Position numbers and translations under genes: made by a program
Part shown: positions 44,089 through 53,951 of the stretch, one piece after another
Position numbering within the stretch: position 1 is the stretch's first letter
How the letters are laid out: every line of letters begins with the position of its first letter
Notes under the pieces: model-generated
Database searches by the model: none
The model's input: the letters and a program-made list of their open reading frames with translations, nothing else
What the model was told of the DNA's origin: nothing
Assembly: GCA_965247245.1 (NCBI GenBank)
Contig: CBDFGV010000002.1
Coordinates: 372,001-436,000, forward strand
DNA from: Tectiglobus sp965247245
GTDB lineage: Bacteria; Pseudomonadota; Alphaproteobacteria; Rhizobiales; Hyphomicrobiaceae
Direction: 5' to 3'
Length of the DNA: 64,000 nucleotides

Positions 44089-45903
44089 TTAGTTGGCGGC
44101 CTCCTTTCGACGTCGGATGATGGTATTTTCCATCACCAACAAGTCCATCTCGGTCCGCAGGAAGCAATCGAGGGCCTCTTGTGGTTTGCAAACGATTGGC
44201 TCGTTCTCATTGAAGGACGTGTTGAGCACCATCGGCACGTCTGTCAACTCATGAAAGCATTGGATAAGCTGCCAGAACTTTGGATTGGTGCGGCGATGGA
44301 CGGTCTGTAATCTGGCTGAACCGTCGACATGTGTGACGGCAGGAATCAGCAGGCGCTTGTTCTCTCGCACCGGGTAGACCTGCGACATGAATGGGACGTC
44401 GCCATCGTCTTCAAACCACTCAGCGACATGCTCGCGAAGAATGGCAGGAGCGAACGGCCGAAAGCCTTCTCGGCGCTTGATCTTCGCATTCAGCCGCTCA
44501 GCCATCTCCGGATCACGTGGGTCGCACAAGATTGACCTGTTACCGAGCGCTCTGGGTCCCCACTCCATGCGGCCTTGAAACCATCCGATGACATCCCCCG
44601 CCGCTATCCGCGATGCCACGAACTCGCACATCGCGTGCCTATCAACGATCTGCTCAACATCAAACGAGGCGCTGCTCAGTTCTTGAGCATTGTGCTGGAG
44701 AAGTTGGTCAATCTCTTCCGAGCAGGATTGCGGGCCCCAAAACGCGTGATCCATCTGCGTACGCTTTGACGAGGGATTAATCCGCGCTGACGTGGTAATA
44801 TTCTCACTGAGAGTTCTCACAGCTTGACCATTGCGCATCGCGACGTGCAGCGCTGCACCCAGAGCCCCTCCAGCATCACCGCTCGCGGCTTGAACATAAA
44901 CCCGACGGTACGGGGTGAAGCGCGTGATTTTGCCATTTGCTACGGAGTTCATTGCGCAACCACCCGCCAGCGAAAGCGGATCTAGCCCGTGCTTTTGATG
45001 AATCATGCCTAGAAGATTGAAGAGCGCTGCCTCGTACATTCTTTGTGCAGAGCTGGCCAAATCCTTGTGTCGCTGCAACAAGTCTTCGCCAGGTTTTCGG
45101 GCCGGACCAAGAAGCTCCTCAAGCGTGGGCGAGAACAATTGCCTGAAGCGCGGGACACCGTCTTGCATGTTGCCGGCAACTGGCTCCACGTGATGACGAA
45201 AGAAGCGCTTGTTCAGTTTGAATCGTCCATCATCCAATACCTGTAAAGTCTGCTGCAGCGCTCCTTCCAGGGTTGGCTGCCCATATGGTGCCAGCCCCAT
45301 GACCTTGTATTCATCGCCATAGTTGGGGAACCCGAGATACTGCGTAATAGCCTGGTAAAAAATTCCGAGAGAATGCGGGAAGTAGATGCGATCGTCGACT
45401 GTGATTTGATCCCCGTGCCCCTGCCCCCAGGCGGTGCTTGCGAAGTCACCAAAACCATCGATAGACACTACGCTCGATTCATCGAAGGGCGAAACGTAGA
45501 ATGCCGAAGCCAGGTGGGCCATGTGATGTTCTACGAAGTGAACGCTGCCACAAAAACGACCGGGTAGATTTGATTGATTCAGCTGTTGAACAAGTGAGCT
45601 TCCTCTGCTTCGGCTTGCCCACCTACTCGATAGTAATGGCAGACTTTGCGGATGCGAGACGGCGTATCCGATCTTGCGCAGCCAATGAACGTTAGGGTCC
45701 GTGTTAACGGCAAGGCAATCTATGTCACGGAGTGTGGCTAGGGCTTCTTTCAAGCACCATGCAATCGCCTCGGAAGGGAAGCCTGCCCAATGCTTTATGC
45801 GCCGAAATCGTTCCTCTTCGGCGGCCGCAACAATCTGTCCATCACGTAAGATGGATGCAGCAGCATCGGCGTGAAAAGCATTGACTCCGAGGATCAGTGC
45901 CAT
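44089..45903 (-). CDS. Carbamoyltransferase (NodU/TobZ family)
   Basis: 604 residues. The N-terminal Kae1-like domain has GVNAFHADAAASIL, EHHMAHLASAF (metal-binding His) and SIDGFGDFAST; the YrdC-like rear contains GRMEWGPRALGNRSIL and FRPFAPAIL. It transfers a carbamoyl group from carbamoyl phosphate through a carbamoyl-adenylate to a hydroxyl, here likely a sugar of the exopolysaccharide. ATG at 45903 is family-like; an upstream frame adds 13 residues. It is the 3' end of the minus-strand exopolysaccharide genes and converges on the sulfite operon. Confidence 0.9.
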   Translation of the reverse strand: MALILGVNAFHADAAASILRDGQIVAAAEEERFRRIKHWAGFPSEAIAWCLKEALATLRDIDCLAVNTDPNVHWLRKIGYAVSHPQSLPLLSSRWASRSRGSSLVQQLNQSNLPGRFCGSVHFVEHHMAHLASAFYVSPFDESSVVSIDGFGDFASTAWGQGHGDQITVDDRIYFPHSLGIFYQAITQYLGFPNYGDEYKVMGLAPYGQPTLEGALQQTLQVLDDGRFKLNKRFFRHHVEPVAGNMQDGVPRFRQLFSPTLEELLGPARKPGEDLLQRHKDLASSAQRMYEAALFNLLGMIHQKHGLDPLSLAGGCAMNSVANGKITRFTPYRRVYVQAASGDAGGALGAALHVAMRNGQAVRTLSENITTSARINPSSKRTQMDHAFWGPQSCSEEIDQLLQHNAQELSSASFDVEQIVDRHAMCEFVASRIAAGDVIGWFQGRMEWGPRALGNRSILCDPRDPEMAERLNAKIKRREGFRPFAPAILREHVAEWFEDDGDVPFMSQVYPVRENKRLLIPAVTHVDGSARLQTVHRRTNPKFWQLIQCFHELTDVPMVLNTSFNENEPIVCKPQEALDCFLRTEMDLLVMENTIIRRRKEAAN

Positions 45904-45988
45904 TGAGTTGTTGGCGGACCGGACCCGAACCCAGGTACGCATTGACTGGACGATAACGTTGCGAGTGAGCTCTTAGTCAAGCAACACC

Positions 45989-46483
45989 TTATGCCCTATT
46001 TTTGGTCACTGCCTGCAAGGCCGCGTCGACGAGCTCAAACATCCGGGAGCGTTCGGTTTGTGGGCGCCCGGCCGAGGGCAAAGTCATGACGTGCGTCACC
46101 GCTTCAATCAAGCGTTCCGGCTCTTCCAGGAGAACTACCTTTCCCATCTCCTCGAGCCTCTGACACAGCGCTAGCTGGTGATCATCGACATGTTCATGAT
46201 GTCGGGCCCGCCTTGGCACAACGACGGGCACCTTGCCTAGCCTGTTTGCCTGTAGAATGCTTCCACCGCCGCCGTGCAATACAACAATGTCGGCGTTGAT
46301 CAAGCATTGCTCAAACTGCGGCTGGCTCACAAAGGCGCAACTTTTCACCCTCGGACAAGAGAATGGCGTATGACCGTTTTGAACGAATACCGGTTGCGGC
46401 AGGTAATCGGAGAACCTGCAGACTGCCCTAATCAGCCGTTGCATCTGGTATCGTGAATTACCGACGGATACGAATGTGCTCAT
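45989..46483 (-). CDS. pssE: PssE-like glycosyltransferase subunit (Alg13-type)
   Basis: 164 residues, the C-terminal half of a split GT28-like enzyme: FVSVGNSRYQMQRLI at the start and ADIVVLHGGGGSILQANRLGKVPVVVPR, the nucleotide-sugar binding loop. Such proteins pair with a PssD/Alg14-type membrane subunit, encoded directly upstream with overlapping stop and start. Together they should add a sugar (glucuronic acid in rhizobial PssDE) to the lipid-linked repeat unit at the inner membrane. Confidence 0.85.
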   Translation of the reverse strand: MSTFVSVGNSRYQMQRLIRAVCRFSDYLPQPVFVQNGHTPFSCPRVKSCAFVSQPQFEQCLINADIVVLHGGGGSILQANRLGKVPVVVPRRARHHEHVDDHQLALCQRLEEMGKVVLLEEPERLIEAVTHVMTLPSAGRPQTERSRMFELVDAALQAVTKNRA

Positions 46484-46923
46484 AGAATTGGACCACCGTG
46501 AGTGCCCTTCGGAAAGTACCTGCTCTGTGAAGGCCAGTGATAGAAAAAATCATGAGCCAACCAGTACATGATGCGTCCCGCTAAGGATGGCCGCCCAACG
46601 CGTGTAAATGTTTCAACAAAAATGATGTGCGACTGGAAAAACCATCTGCCGATCAGCGCGAACGGAACGACTGGGCCGGCGCCAGTGCTCAGGATGACTG
46701 ATGGTTTCTCGCGTTTCAGTATGACAAAGGCTTCGTAAATGTTGAGGAGGATTCTCCAGTCCCGTTCGGAGTGCGATATGAAGTAGGTTCTTTTCTTCAT
46801 GTCATCAGGAAGCACCGCCCGATCGTTGAGCACGTAGAAGTGAGCACAGCGTTCGTAAGCAGCTTTGAATTCGCGAACTTCGGTCAGGTGCCCGCCACAG
46901 GAAGACACAACACAGACTTTCAT
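46480..46923 (-). CDS. pssD: PssD-like glycosyltransferase subunit (Alg14-type)
   Basis: 147 residues with MKVCVVSSCGGHLTEV at the start and LSTGAGPVVPFALIGRWF, typical of Alg14/PssD, the membrane partner that recruits the Alg13/PssE catalytic half. The C-terminal W-rich segment (YHWPSQSRYFPKG) is conserved. ATG at 46923 overlaps the upstream GT4 stop, and its own stop overlaps the PssE start, giving a tightly coupled trio. Confidence 0.87.
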   Translation of the reverse strand: MKVCVVSSCGGHLTEVREFKAAYERCAHFYVLNDRAVLPDDMKKRTYFISHSERDWRILLNIYEAFVILKREKPSVILSTGAGPVVPFALIGRWFFQSHIIFVETFTRVGRPSLAGRIMYWLAHDFFYHWPSQSRYFPKGTHGGPIL

Positions 46924-48131
46924 TCGCGCATGCCTTGTCGAATGACCGGCTCTTTGGTGCACTCATCGCCGAGCATCATTGCCTCGTAAACCTCCAGAAA
47001 TCTGTCGCAAATGTTCGACCAATCAAAGTCCTCCTGGATCCAACGCCTTCCGTTCAATCCCATGCTTCGTCGATCACGAGTGCTCATTTCCAGAATTGCA
47101 TCGGCTAATCCCCTTGGGCTGTTTTCAGTGGCAATCCCGCAGTCTCTTAGCTGCACGCCTGACCAAGGAACACCTTTACTTACGATGACCGGTACGCCAT
47201 GTGCCAACGCCTCAGCTACAACCATGCCGAAGCTTTCGATATGGGATGGAATGATACAAACATCAGCTTCAGAGAACGCTTGAACCTTAAGATCTTCTTC
47301 CAGGTGCCCTTCGAATTTCACGATCCCATTCAGTCCAGAGGCCTTGACCATCCCCCGCAAATGCCTCTCGTAGTCACGTTGACCCGATCCGAAAACCCGC
47401 AACTCTGCAATACCTTGCGGCAGGAGTGCCAGCGATGAAATCAGATTATCGATTGCCTTAATCGGATCAATTCTGCCGATAAAGACAAGGCGCATTACCT
47501 CTTTTCTGTCACTTTGCCTGGCGATGCATTGAGCCGGTCGGTCAATCGACCTAGGGATGACAACGCCGTTCGGGATCACCACGCCACGCAGACCTGGCAG
47601 TCGCGCTAGGCTGGCTGCAAGCTCTGCTTGCGATGTGGCATGGATCACCGTGGCATCATGCTTCGATCCAATCCGGCAAACCATGTCCCACATCGACTTC
47701 AAACGTGGACGGGTCACTGATTTCCAGTTATTGGCTGCAAGAAATGCTCCACGCGGAGACCAGATAACAGGCTTGTTGGCCACACGCGCTAGCCATAGCG
47801 TCGGCACTGTAGGAAATGAATACACGCCGGTTAAGTGGATGACGTCCGCAGACTTGACGGCCGGCCAGAGGGAACCGAGAAGACCAGGGGCAATGCTTCT
47901 TCCCCACCAGCACTTATAGTAGTTCACTGAGTAGCCGGAAGGTGAATAGGCCCGTGGTTCCTCGGTATTCAGTCTGCCCTCTGTCCTCTCGCCGCCCATG
48001 TTTGTCGTCAAGACAGTCAATTCGACATTCGCCTTTGCAGCAAGTTCATTGCATAGGCCGAGCGTTGACCATATTGGACCACCCAGTCTCGTGGCCGGAT
48101 AGAAAGAAGGCGTGACATGCAGAACGCGCAT
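46920..48131 (-). CDS. GT4-family glycosyltransferase
   Basis: 403 residues, GT-B fold. N-terminal part: MRVLHVTPSFYPATRLGGP; C-terminal donor-binding part: RLVFIGRIDPIKAIDNLISSL and IIPSHIESFGMVVAEALAHGVPVIVS (EX7E motif). It transfers a sugar from a nucleotide donor during assembly of the repeat unit at the cytoplasmic face. The following PssD gene overlaps its stop. A gap of only 15 bp separates it from the polymerase-like gene upstream. Confidence 0.9.
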   Translation of the reverse strand: MRVLHVTPSFYPATRLGGPIWSTLGLCNELAAKANVELTVLTTNMGGERTEGRLNTEEPRAYSPSGYSVNYYKCWWGRSIAPGLLGSLWPAVKSADVIHLTGVYSFPTVPTLWLARVANKPVIWSPRGAFLAANNWKSVTRPRLKSMWDMVCRIGSKHDATVIHATSQAELAASLARLPGLRGVVIPNGVVIPRSIDRPAQCIARQSDRKEVMRLVFIGRIDPIKAIDNLISSLALLPQGIAELRVFGSGQRDYERHLRGMVKASGLNGIVKFEGHLEEDLKVQAFSEADVCIIPSHIESFGMVVAEALAHGVPVIVSKGVPWSGVQLRDCGIATENSPRGLADAILEMSTRDRRSMGLNGRRWIQEDFDWSNICDRFLEVYEAMMLGDECTKEPVIRQGMRE

Positions 48132-48146
48132 AGATTGGTCATCGCA

Positions 48147-49646
48147 CTAAGGGAACGATCGATCCCGACTGAAAAACATGAGTGGTTCAATCAAACGCGA
48201 CACTACGTAGGCCACGAACAAGATTGCTGATGCGCCTATCACATCCGTCACATAGTGACCGTCCACGCGCGTGCCAATCTGAATGCCTAAGAGTGCAACG
48301 GGCAGATAAAGCCAACGTCCTCTTTTGATCATTTCAACGCCAATTTTCGATATGATGCCGAGGATTATCCCAAAGGGCAGCAATAAGAATGGCAGACCAA
48401 ACCAGCCGAAGTTCCAGTAAGCCTCGGCAAATAGACCCGCGCTGATTGATGTTCCAATCTGTCCTGTTGCTTCGCTGTAAAGCGCATGACCACTTATCGT
48501 CATATTGGGTTTGTCCGACCAAAGAACTCTTGGAACGATGACAGTCATTGCGTTCTGAAAAGTCCAACCTGGACGTCCTTGATCGTACCACGCAACCACC
48601 ATCGTCATGGCGTTAGCATAGCTGATACGGTTCAGCGCCGGCTGGAAATCGTCGGTTGCGAACAACTCTCTACGCGGTTGTTTGATGTACTCGCGCACGA
48701 TATCGAAACGTTGCTCGAGCGACGCTACTGCCAGCCCGCCATTCAGATGCAATACGCGATCGCGACCATATTCCACCAGCGGCGCAACCTGGGTGAAAAC
48801 CGTAACAGCGATTACACCTCCGACTGCCAATCTGAGACGCGATGGCCGGGCCTGATAGACTGCCAGAACAACGAAAAGAATGGTGATGATGAGATCTGTT
48901 TTGTTGAATAGTAGTAGGCCTACAAAAAGCTCGATAGCTATCAATGCTACAGCCACGCCAAGAACGTAGCGATGGTTGTGAAGCCCATATAACAACAACA
49001 GCATCAAGCCAGCTGAGTAGGTCTTCGCGACGGCAGCGATTGAGCCAATTAGTAATCCCGAGCTGCTCTCGGTGAGAGCAGGAACGATGCTACCATACCG
49101 GGCAACGCCTCCAATAAACAGAAAAGCACCCGCGGCAATGACTAGTTGACCTGCCGGAGTTTTTCCGTCACTCGCAGATGCGGCCGTGATGCTGCTTGGC
49201 ACCAACCGACTTGCCAACAGCACCAGGAACACTGCAACCGCGACGATGGCATTTACTTTCAAGAGCTCGTCGTCGGAGAATGGGTACAGGGTTTTCATAC
49301 TGAGGACTGTGGACGCAGTACCGACATAGGGGATAACTGCACCAAGCGCGTAGTAAACAGCACAAGCAATACGAAACCAGATCAGCGCTCCCCAGATGGA
49401 GTGTGGCTCAATCCTCAATTGTGAGAGCGTACTCCAGAGCAGGGTCGCTCCAAGGGCGGTGCTGCCAAAGATGTTTGCCAAACGTGCATCAATGGCACCG
49501 TCAAGAATTCCGACGAAAGCGTAGAACCCAAGTAAACCGGCTAGAAAAAAGAGTTCTGCGCCTAAAACAATCTGTGCGCGGCGTGACTGAATTCCAACGA
49601 GCCGGGAGACGCGGCACTCGTTCGATCGCTGTTTGAAGCTGTTCAA
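48147..49646 (-). CDS. Polytopic membrane protein, probable polysaccharide polymerase
   Basis: 499 residues with about ten to twelve membrane segments (for example VLGAELFFLAGLLGFYAFV, GVAVALIAIELFVGLLLF, GLPFLLLPFGIILGII) and a large periplasmic loop (about residues 315-400), the layout of Wzy/O-antigen polymerase-type proteins. The sequence itself is divergent, so polymerase is inferred from topology and the surrounding Wzx/Wza/Wzc genes. It starts at TTG; no upstream ATG is in frame. It diverges from the DUF2793 gene over 68 bp. Confidence 0.75.
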   Translation of the reverse strand: MNSFKQRSNECRVSRLVGIQSRRAQIVLGAELFFLAGLLGFYAFVGILDGAIDARLANIFGSTALGATLLWSTLSQLRIEPHSIWGALIWFRIACAVYYALGAVIPYVGTASTVLSMKTLYPFSDDELLKVNAIVAVAVFLVLLASRLVPSSITAASASDGKTPAGQLVIAAGAFLFIGGVARYGSIVPALTESSSGLLIGSIAAVAKTYSAGLMLLLLYGLHNHRYVLGVAVALIAIELFVGLLLFNKTDLIITILFVVLAVYQARPSRLRLAVGGVIAVTVFTQVAPLVEYGRDRVLHLNGGLAVASLEQRFDIVREYIKQPRRELFATDDFQPALNRISYANAMTMVVAWYDQGRPGWTFQNAMTVIVPRVLWSDKPNMTISGHALYSEATGQIGTSISAGLFAEAYWNFGWFGLPFLLLPFGIILGIISKIGVEMIKRGRWLYLPVALLGIQIGTRVDGHYVTDVIGASAILFVAYVVSRLIEPLMFFSRDRSFP

Positions 49647-49714
49647 GTTTCGAAGATATCCCCGCCCTCAGAGCGAAAGGTATCCTGCCGAGAAGCATTC
49701 TTGGGAGCATACCA

Positions 49715-51520
49715 GTGGACGATACACCGAACCTCGACCTTCCCTACCTCATGCCTGCGCAGGCGCAGAAGCATGTCACGCACAACGAGGCGCTGCGCCA
49801 ACTTGATGCGATCGTCCAGCTGTCTGTCAAAGACCGCGACTTGACCTCGCCGCCGAGCACCCCGTTGGATGGCGATCGCTACATTGTTGCCGACGGCGGC
49901 GAGGCAGAGTGGGCAGACCAAGACGGTGCGGTTGCAGCATACCAGGATGGCACATGGACATTCTACTCCCCAAACGAGGGATGGCTTGCCTGGATTGATG
50001 ATGAAGACATCCTATTGGCCTGGGATGGCAGCTCGTGGATTTCCGCAGCAGAGAGTACCGAGACCAGCGGCAGCAGCGGCGGGTCCTTTACAGAGACAAC
50101 CATGCTCGGCATCAATGCAACGGCCGACGAAACAAATCGGCTCTCTATCGGATCTACGGCTACGCTACTGAGCCACGACGGAGCTGGTCATCAGCTCAAG
50201 ATCAACAAAGCCAGTGACGATCAAACGGCAAGCTTAGTTTATCAGAGCGCCTTCTCCGGCCGGGCCGAACTTGGATTGGCCGGCCATAATGACTTCAGCG
50301 TCAAAGTCTCGAATGATGGTGCGACATGGCAGGACAGCCTCGTCGTGGATCGCAACACCGGGCAAGTTTCTCTGCCGCAAGGTGTGGTCGTGTCTGGCTC
50401 GGCTGAGTTCGCACAAGACCACGGAGGACTTTGGCAACGATCGGCCGATCAATCGCCTAACACCGTCAACTGGTGCCACATCGTCAATCAGAACGCGTTC
50501 GAAGATGGCAGCGGTGTTGATGGTGAAGACTACGTTAATGAAGTTACCGCGATTGGTTGGAACCTGTCGGACACGGTTGGGGTTGCCGCCGAAAGTGCCA
50601 AGGCAGCGCTGTTCGATACCTTCGAGTACAAGTATAATCTGGCTGGCCAATATGTTGTCGAACGGCACATGGAAATGCTTGATGCCGATGGCGAGCGCCA
50701 TCGCGTTTTTTCCTGGGTTGCACCCCATGACGGAACCACCGGGTCCAATCTCGGCACAGTTATAGATGAGATTGTCTGGAGTGATTTTTCGAACAATGTC
50801 AAAATTCAGTGGCAGCTGGATCGTGACCGCGCTTACTTGGGGAGCCCCGCGGCGGCCTTCACGCTCAATTTTGAGCACATCGGTACACCCTGGGGCTATC
50901 AGTATAGTGAAACGGAGCAGCGCCGTTGGAGCTTGCCGTACTTTGATGACCAGTCGCGTCTCGTGTTGACCGGGCGACAGCAGGCCAACCCGGGCAACGT
51001 TCCAGCAGGACAGAACGGCATTTCATACAATTGGAACGCGGAGGAGTTAAACAATGGCTCCACGATGTTCGCCGTGGAAGGCAACACCCAGACCGACAGT
51101 ACAGTCTATGGTGTGAAGTTTGACGTTCGGGCGAATTGGACGTTCAACAACCTGATCCGCAACAATCATGAGAGCGGCAGCACGGAAGTCAGAATTCAGG
51201 GTGGTGGTGATGCTTATGTGCTTCTCGCCAACACCGTTGATACCTGGTTGGTCGGGCGGCGGGCGACTGGTGACTTCGTTATCGGCAGCGACCCCCATGA
51301 TGCCAGCGCTGACATTCTAACTATCGACAAATCGCGTGGTGCTCTTGAGCCTAAGAACCCACCGAGACTACCGAGCTACAGCGTGACCTCATTACCCAGC
51401 GCGTCTACTTATGGTGCCGGCTCACTTATATTTGTCACTGATGACAGCGCAGGCGCCGTAACTGCATTCTCGGATGGCATGACCTGGCGACGAACAACCG
51501 ATCGCGAAACTGTTTCCTGA
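49715..51520 (+). CDS. DUF2793 domain protein, tail-fibre-like surface protein
   Basis: 601 residues. Residues 1-110 match DUF2793 (LDLPYLMPAQAQKHVTHNEALRQLDAIVQ and GDRYIVADGGEAEW), a domain I know from alphaproteobacterial phage/GTA-like tail proteins and surface proteins. A Ser/Gly linker and beta-rich sequence follow; the C-terminus ends with RLPSYSVTSLPSAST and ITVDDSAGAV-like text, typical of fibre tips. No signal peptide is seen. The start is GTG behind GGGAG. It is the only plus-strand gene inside the minus-strand exopolysaccharide block, so its role in that process is open. Confidence 0.78.
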   Translation: MDDTPNLDLPYLMPAQAQKHVTHNEALRQLDAIVQLSVKDRDLTSPPSTPLDGDRYIVADGGEAEWADQDGAVAAYQDGTWTFYSPNEGWLAWIDDEDILLAWDGSSWISAAESTETSGSSGGSFTETTMLGINATADETNRLSIGSTATLLSHDGAGHQLKINKASDDQTASLVYQSAFSGRAELGLAGHNDFSVKVSNDGATWQDSLVVDRNTGQVSLPQGVVVSGSAEFAQDHGGLWQRSADQSPNTVNWCHIVNQNAFEDGSGVDGEDYVNEVTAIGWNLSDTVGVAAESAKAALFDTFEYKYNLAGQYVVERHMEMLDADGERHRVFSWVAPHDGTTGSNLGTVIDEIVWSDFSNNVKIQWQLDRDRAYLGSPAAAFTLNFEHIGTPWGYQYSETEQRRWSLPYFDDQSRLVLTGRQQANPGNVPAGQNGISYNWNAEELNNGSTMFAVEGNTQTDSTVYGVKFDVRANWTFNNLIRNNHESGSTEVRIQGGGDAYVLLANTVDTWLVGRRATGDFVIGSDPHDASADILTIDKSRGALEPKNPPRLPSYSVTSLPSASTYGAGSLIFVTDDSAGAVTAFSDGMTWRRTTDRETVS

Positions 51521-51546
51521 TGCTAGCGATCCGCTATCGCTTATAC

Positions 51547-52635
51547 TTACTGCCGCCAAAGGTGCAGCTCCTGCCTTATTCGCTCAAGCATTTCTCGTGC
51601 CCGATGGTCGGTTGAGTAACCCGAAGAGAGACATCGAAGCCGCCCAGCTTTGCCAATCCGTCGGCGCCTATTGTGATCACCCAGCAGCTGATGCACCGAC
51701 TCTATAAGTTCGTCCCGGTCAGCGAATCCGACATACTCGCTGCCATCCACAAAATGCCGATCATGTTCTGCTGTTTTTTCTGCCACCATGGGGCGCCCGC
51801 TTGCGGGGATCTCAATCGAGCGAGTCGTAATGACATCTCGGTTCATTTCCCTGAGAAAACAGAGGGCTAACTTGCCGTGATGAAGCCCAATCCGATAGTC
51901 ACTCCCGAAGGCATCTGATTTCAAGACAACGTCTCGATGCAACATCCTGCGCCAGGCGGTGGCAATCATTCCGGAGGACGCAGCATAGACGGCAACTGTG
52001 ACCCCAGCGGCGGCCAGGGCATTGATTTGATGGCAGCGCTTTTTCTCAAATGCTCCGATGAAGACGGCATCAACCGCCTCAAAGCTCCGATCGCGTTCAG
52101 CCGGACTCAAGGGTCGATGCACTTCCGCATCAAATGAGTTTCCTACGAGCACGACCTGCTGTGCACCACGTGCCTCGAGTTCTGCGACATTGATTGGCTT
52201 GGTTGTGAAGATGATGCCCCAGTTGGGCAAAGTCTTACGAAATGGATATTTGAAATTGTGCGGAACAACCATATCGTCTGGACTGTAGTAGACCGGCATT
52301 ACGCCTTTGCTTTTTAGAAGCCGAAGTGTCGACAACGAAATGACTTTGGAATTATCGACGAAGACGACATCGGGTCGCGCGCGCTGAACCATTTCGATCA
52401 AGCGAAGGTTTTCGCCCAAAGTATCTGCAGGCCAGCCAATCTTCCATCTCACTCGTCCCATGAGTGGAGGACTGGGGTCTCGCACGCCAGACGTCACATC
52501 GAGATACAGCACTTCCGTGCAGGCTTGGCGGGAAAATGCACGCGCTCGCTGCAACGCGGTGCTGCCTTCCCAAAGCTGACCGCAATACATCAGCCTCAGA
52601 AGCTTGTCCTTCGCGACATCAGTTTCAACAGCCAC
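51547..52635 (-). CDS. CgeB-like glycosyltransferase
   Basis: 362 residues, GT-B type. MYCGQLWEGSTALQRA opens the fold, RPDVVFVDNSKVIS and YYSPDDMVVPHN follow, and the C-terminal part has IPASGRPMVAEKTAEHDRHF and a YVGFADRDELIE segment, as in CgeB/DUF3880 glycosyltransferases. It probably adds a sugar to the repeat unit. GTG start at 52635; ATG 15 codons later is possible. It converges with the DUF2793 gene over 26 bp. Confidence 0.78.
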   Translation of the reverse strand: MAVETDVAKDKLLRLMYCGQLWEGSTALQRARAFSRQACTEVLYLDVTSGVRDPSPPLMGRVRWKIGWPADTLGENLRLIEMVQRARPDVVFVDNSKVISLSTLRLLKSKGVMPVYYSPDDMVVPHNFKYPFRKTLPNWGIIFTTKPINVAELEARGAQQVVLVGNSFDAEVHRPLSPAERDRSFEAVDAVFIGAFEKKRCHQINALAAAGVTVAVYAASSGMIATAWRRMLHRDVVLKSDAFGSDYRIGLHHGKLALCFLREMNRDVITTRSIEIPASGRPMVAEKTAEHDRHFVDGSEYVGFADRDELIESVHQLLGDHNRRRRIGKAGRLRCLSSGYSTDHRAREMLERIRQELHLWRQ

Positions 52636-52656
52636 CTAGGCGTTTGCGCCTGCTCA

Positions 52657-53904
52657 TCATGGTGATTGGAAAGTAAGCTTCAATGGCAAACAGAGAGCAA
52701 TCGCGCATGCTCCGACATAAACCAATTGCGCGGTACAATTCGCCATAGCTGCACCTACGGCGCCGAATTTCGGAACCAGAAACAAGGCCATACTGACTCC
52801 AACAACAATGGGAAAGCTCTTGGCGATTGCCACTCGTCCGGGTTGTTCAGTCGCGTAAGCATAATTTTCCAACACAAGTGCAATTGACCGAATTCCATAG
52901 GCAGCTGAAATCCAGACCATGAGTTCAGGCGCACCGTTACGATATGGTTTGGCCAACATTACCTGGGCCACAAATTCGCCGAGGATGTAAAAGGCAAAAA
53001 TGATCAATGAACTGCAAAGCAACTGCAACAATAGCCAAACTCGCACAAACTTTGCTGCAACATCTACTGACTTTCTCTGGCTTGCAAAGAGAGCCGGACG
53101 CAAGTGATCTGAGATGACCGTTGCGGCAATGATCGAAGGTCTGCTTGCCAATGCAAAAGCGGCTGCGTACGAACCGACCGCTGCGAGATCAAGATGCAAT
53201 CCAAGAATGTAGCGATCCGTCTGGTTGACCAACCATTCCAATCCGAAGATCAAGGCAAAAGGCGCGCCGTAACAGCAGATCTGCCGACGAACTCTTTTGG
53301 AGAAGTTGCTGTCGATTTGACCTTCACTTTTTGGCTCGCGAGGAACATGCCAAAGCAAGCAGAACGTGAGCACCATCCCCGCAACTTGACCGATAAGAAT
53401 TGCCTCAACGGTTGCCGATAGTAACAGTGCGGCGAACGTGATGAGAAGTATCAATGAGGATTCCGCAGCCAGATACAGGCTGTAGGCTCTTTGCCGGCGT
53501 TCGGCATTCAACCGACTGATATTGATGCTCCTGACGGCTGTTGCTAGCGCCCAGGCCAACACGATCGGTATCACCGTCCATCCCGCACCTGCCCGCGTCT
53601 CTGGCATGAATGATAGGGCGATGATCAATGGACATACTGCTACCGCGCTTGCCGCTGTTGCATGAAGCATCATAAGCCAGGCGTAACGATCACCCTTCCC
53701 TTGTTGCGTATACTCGGCCTGGTAGCGCACATGGCACTGCGTCACCGGCGCAATGAGGCCGCTCACAACGAACACCGTCACCCCAGTCAAAAGACTGGCT
53801 CCCCCAAAGACGTCGCGGGGCGCCAGCTCAGTGAACACGCGAACACCTATCAGTCCGAAGAGGATTGACGCCGCGTGACCAAGCGAGATCCAGATCATGT
53901 CCAT
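52657..53904 (-). CDS. Polysaccharide flippase (Wzx/MATE-like)
   Basis: About 415 residues with twelve or more hydrophobic segments, beginning MDMIWISLGHAASILFGLIGVRVF, and polar charged loops including FKSEGQIDSNFSKRVRRQ-like sequence. This is the RfbX/Wzx lipid-linked oligosaccharide flippase layout, moving repeat units across the inner membrane. Start ATG at 53904 was preferred; TTG at 53949 is in frame. It lies between glycosyltransferase genes. Confidence 0.85.
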   Translation of the reverse strand: MDMIWISLGHAASILFGLIGVRVFTELAPRDVFGGASLLTGVTVFVVSGLIAPVTQCHVRYQAEYTQQGKGDRYAWLMMLHATAASAVAVCPLIIALSFMPETRAGAGWTVIPIVLAWALATAVRSINISRLNAERRQRAYSLYLAAESSLILLITFAALLLSATVEAILIGQVAGMVLTFCLLWHVPREPKSEGQIDSNFSKRVRRQICCYGAPFALIFGLEWLVNQTDRYILGLHLDLAAVGSYAAAFALASRPSIIAATVISDHLRPALFASQRKSVDVAAKFVRVWLLLQLLCSSLIIFAFYILGEFVAQVMLAKPYRNGAPELMVWISAAYGIRSIALVLENYAYATEQPGRVAIAKSFPIVVGVSMALFLVPKFGAVGAAMANCTAQLVYVGACAIALCLPLKLTFQSP

Positions 53905-53951
53905 ATTCCGAACAGGCAAAGCAACTGGCAACGCTCGGCTAAAGTGCAAGG

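Noticed and set aside
49715..51520. Prophage or gene transfer agent cluster around the DUF2793 gene
   Set aside because: No capsid, portal, terminase or other tail genes lie nearby; all neighbours are polysaccharide genes.
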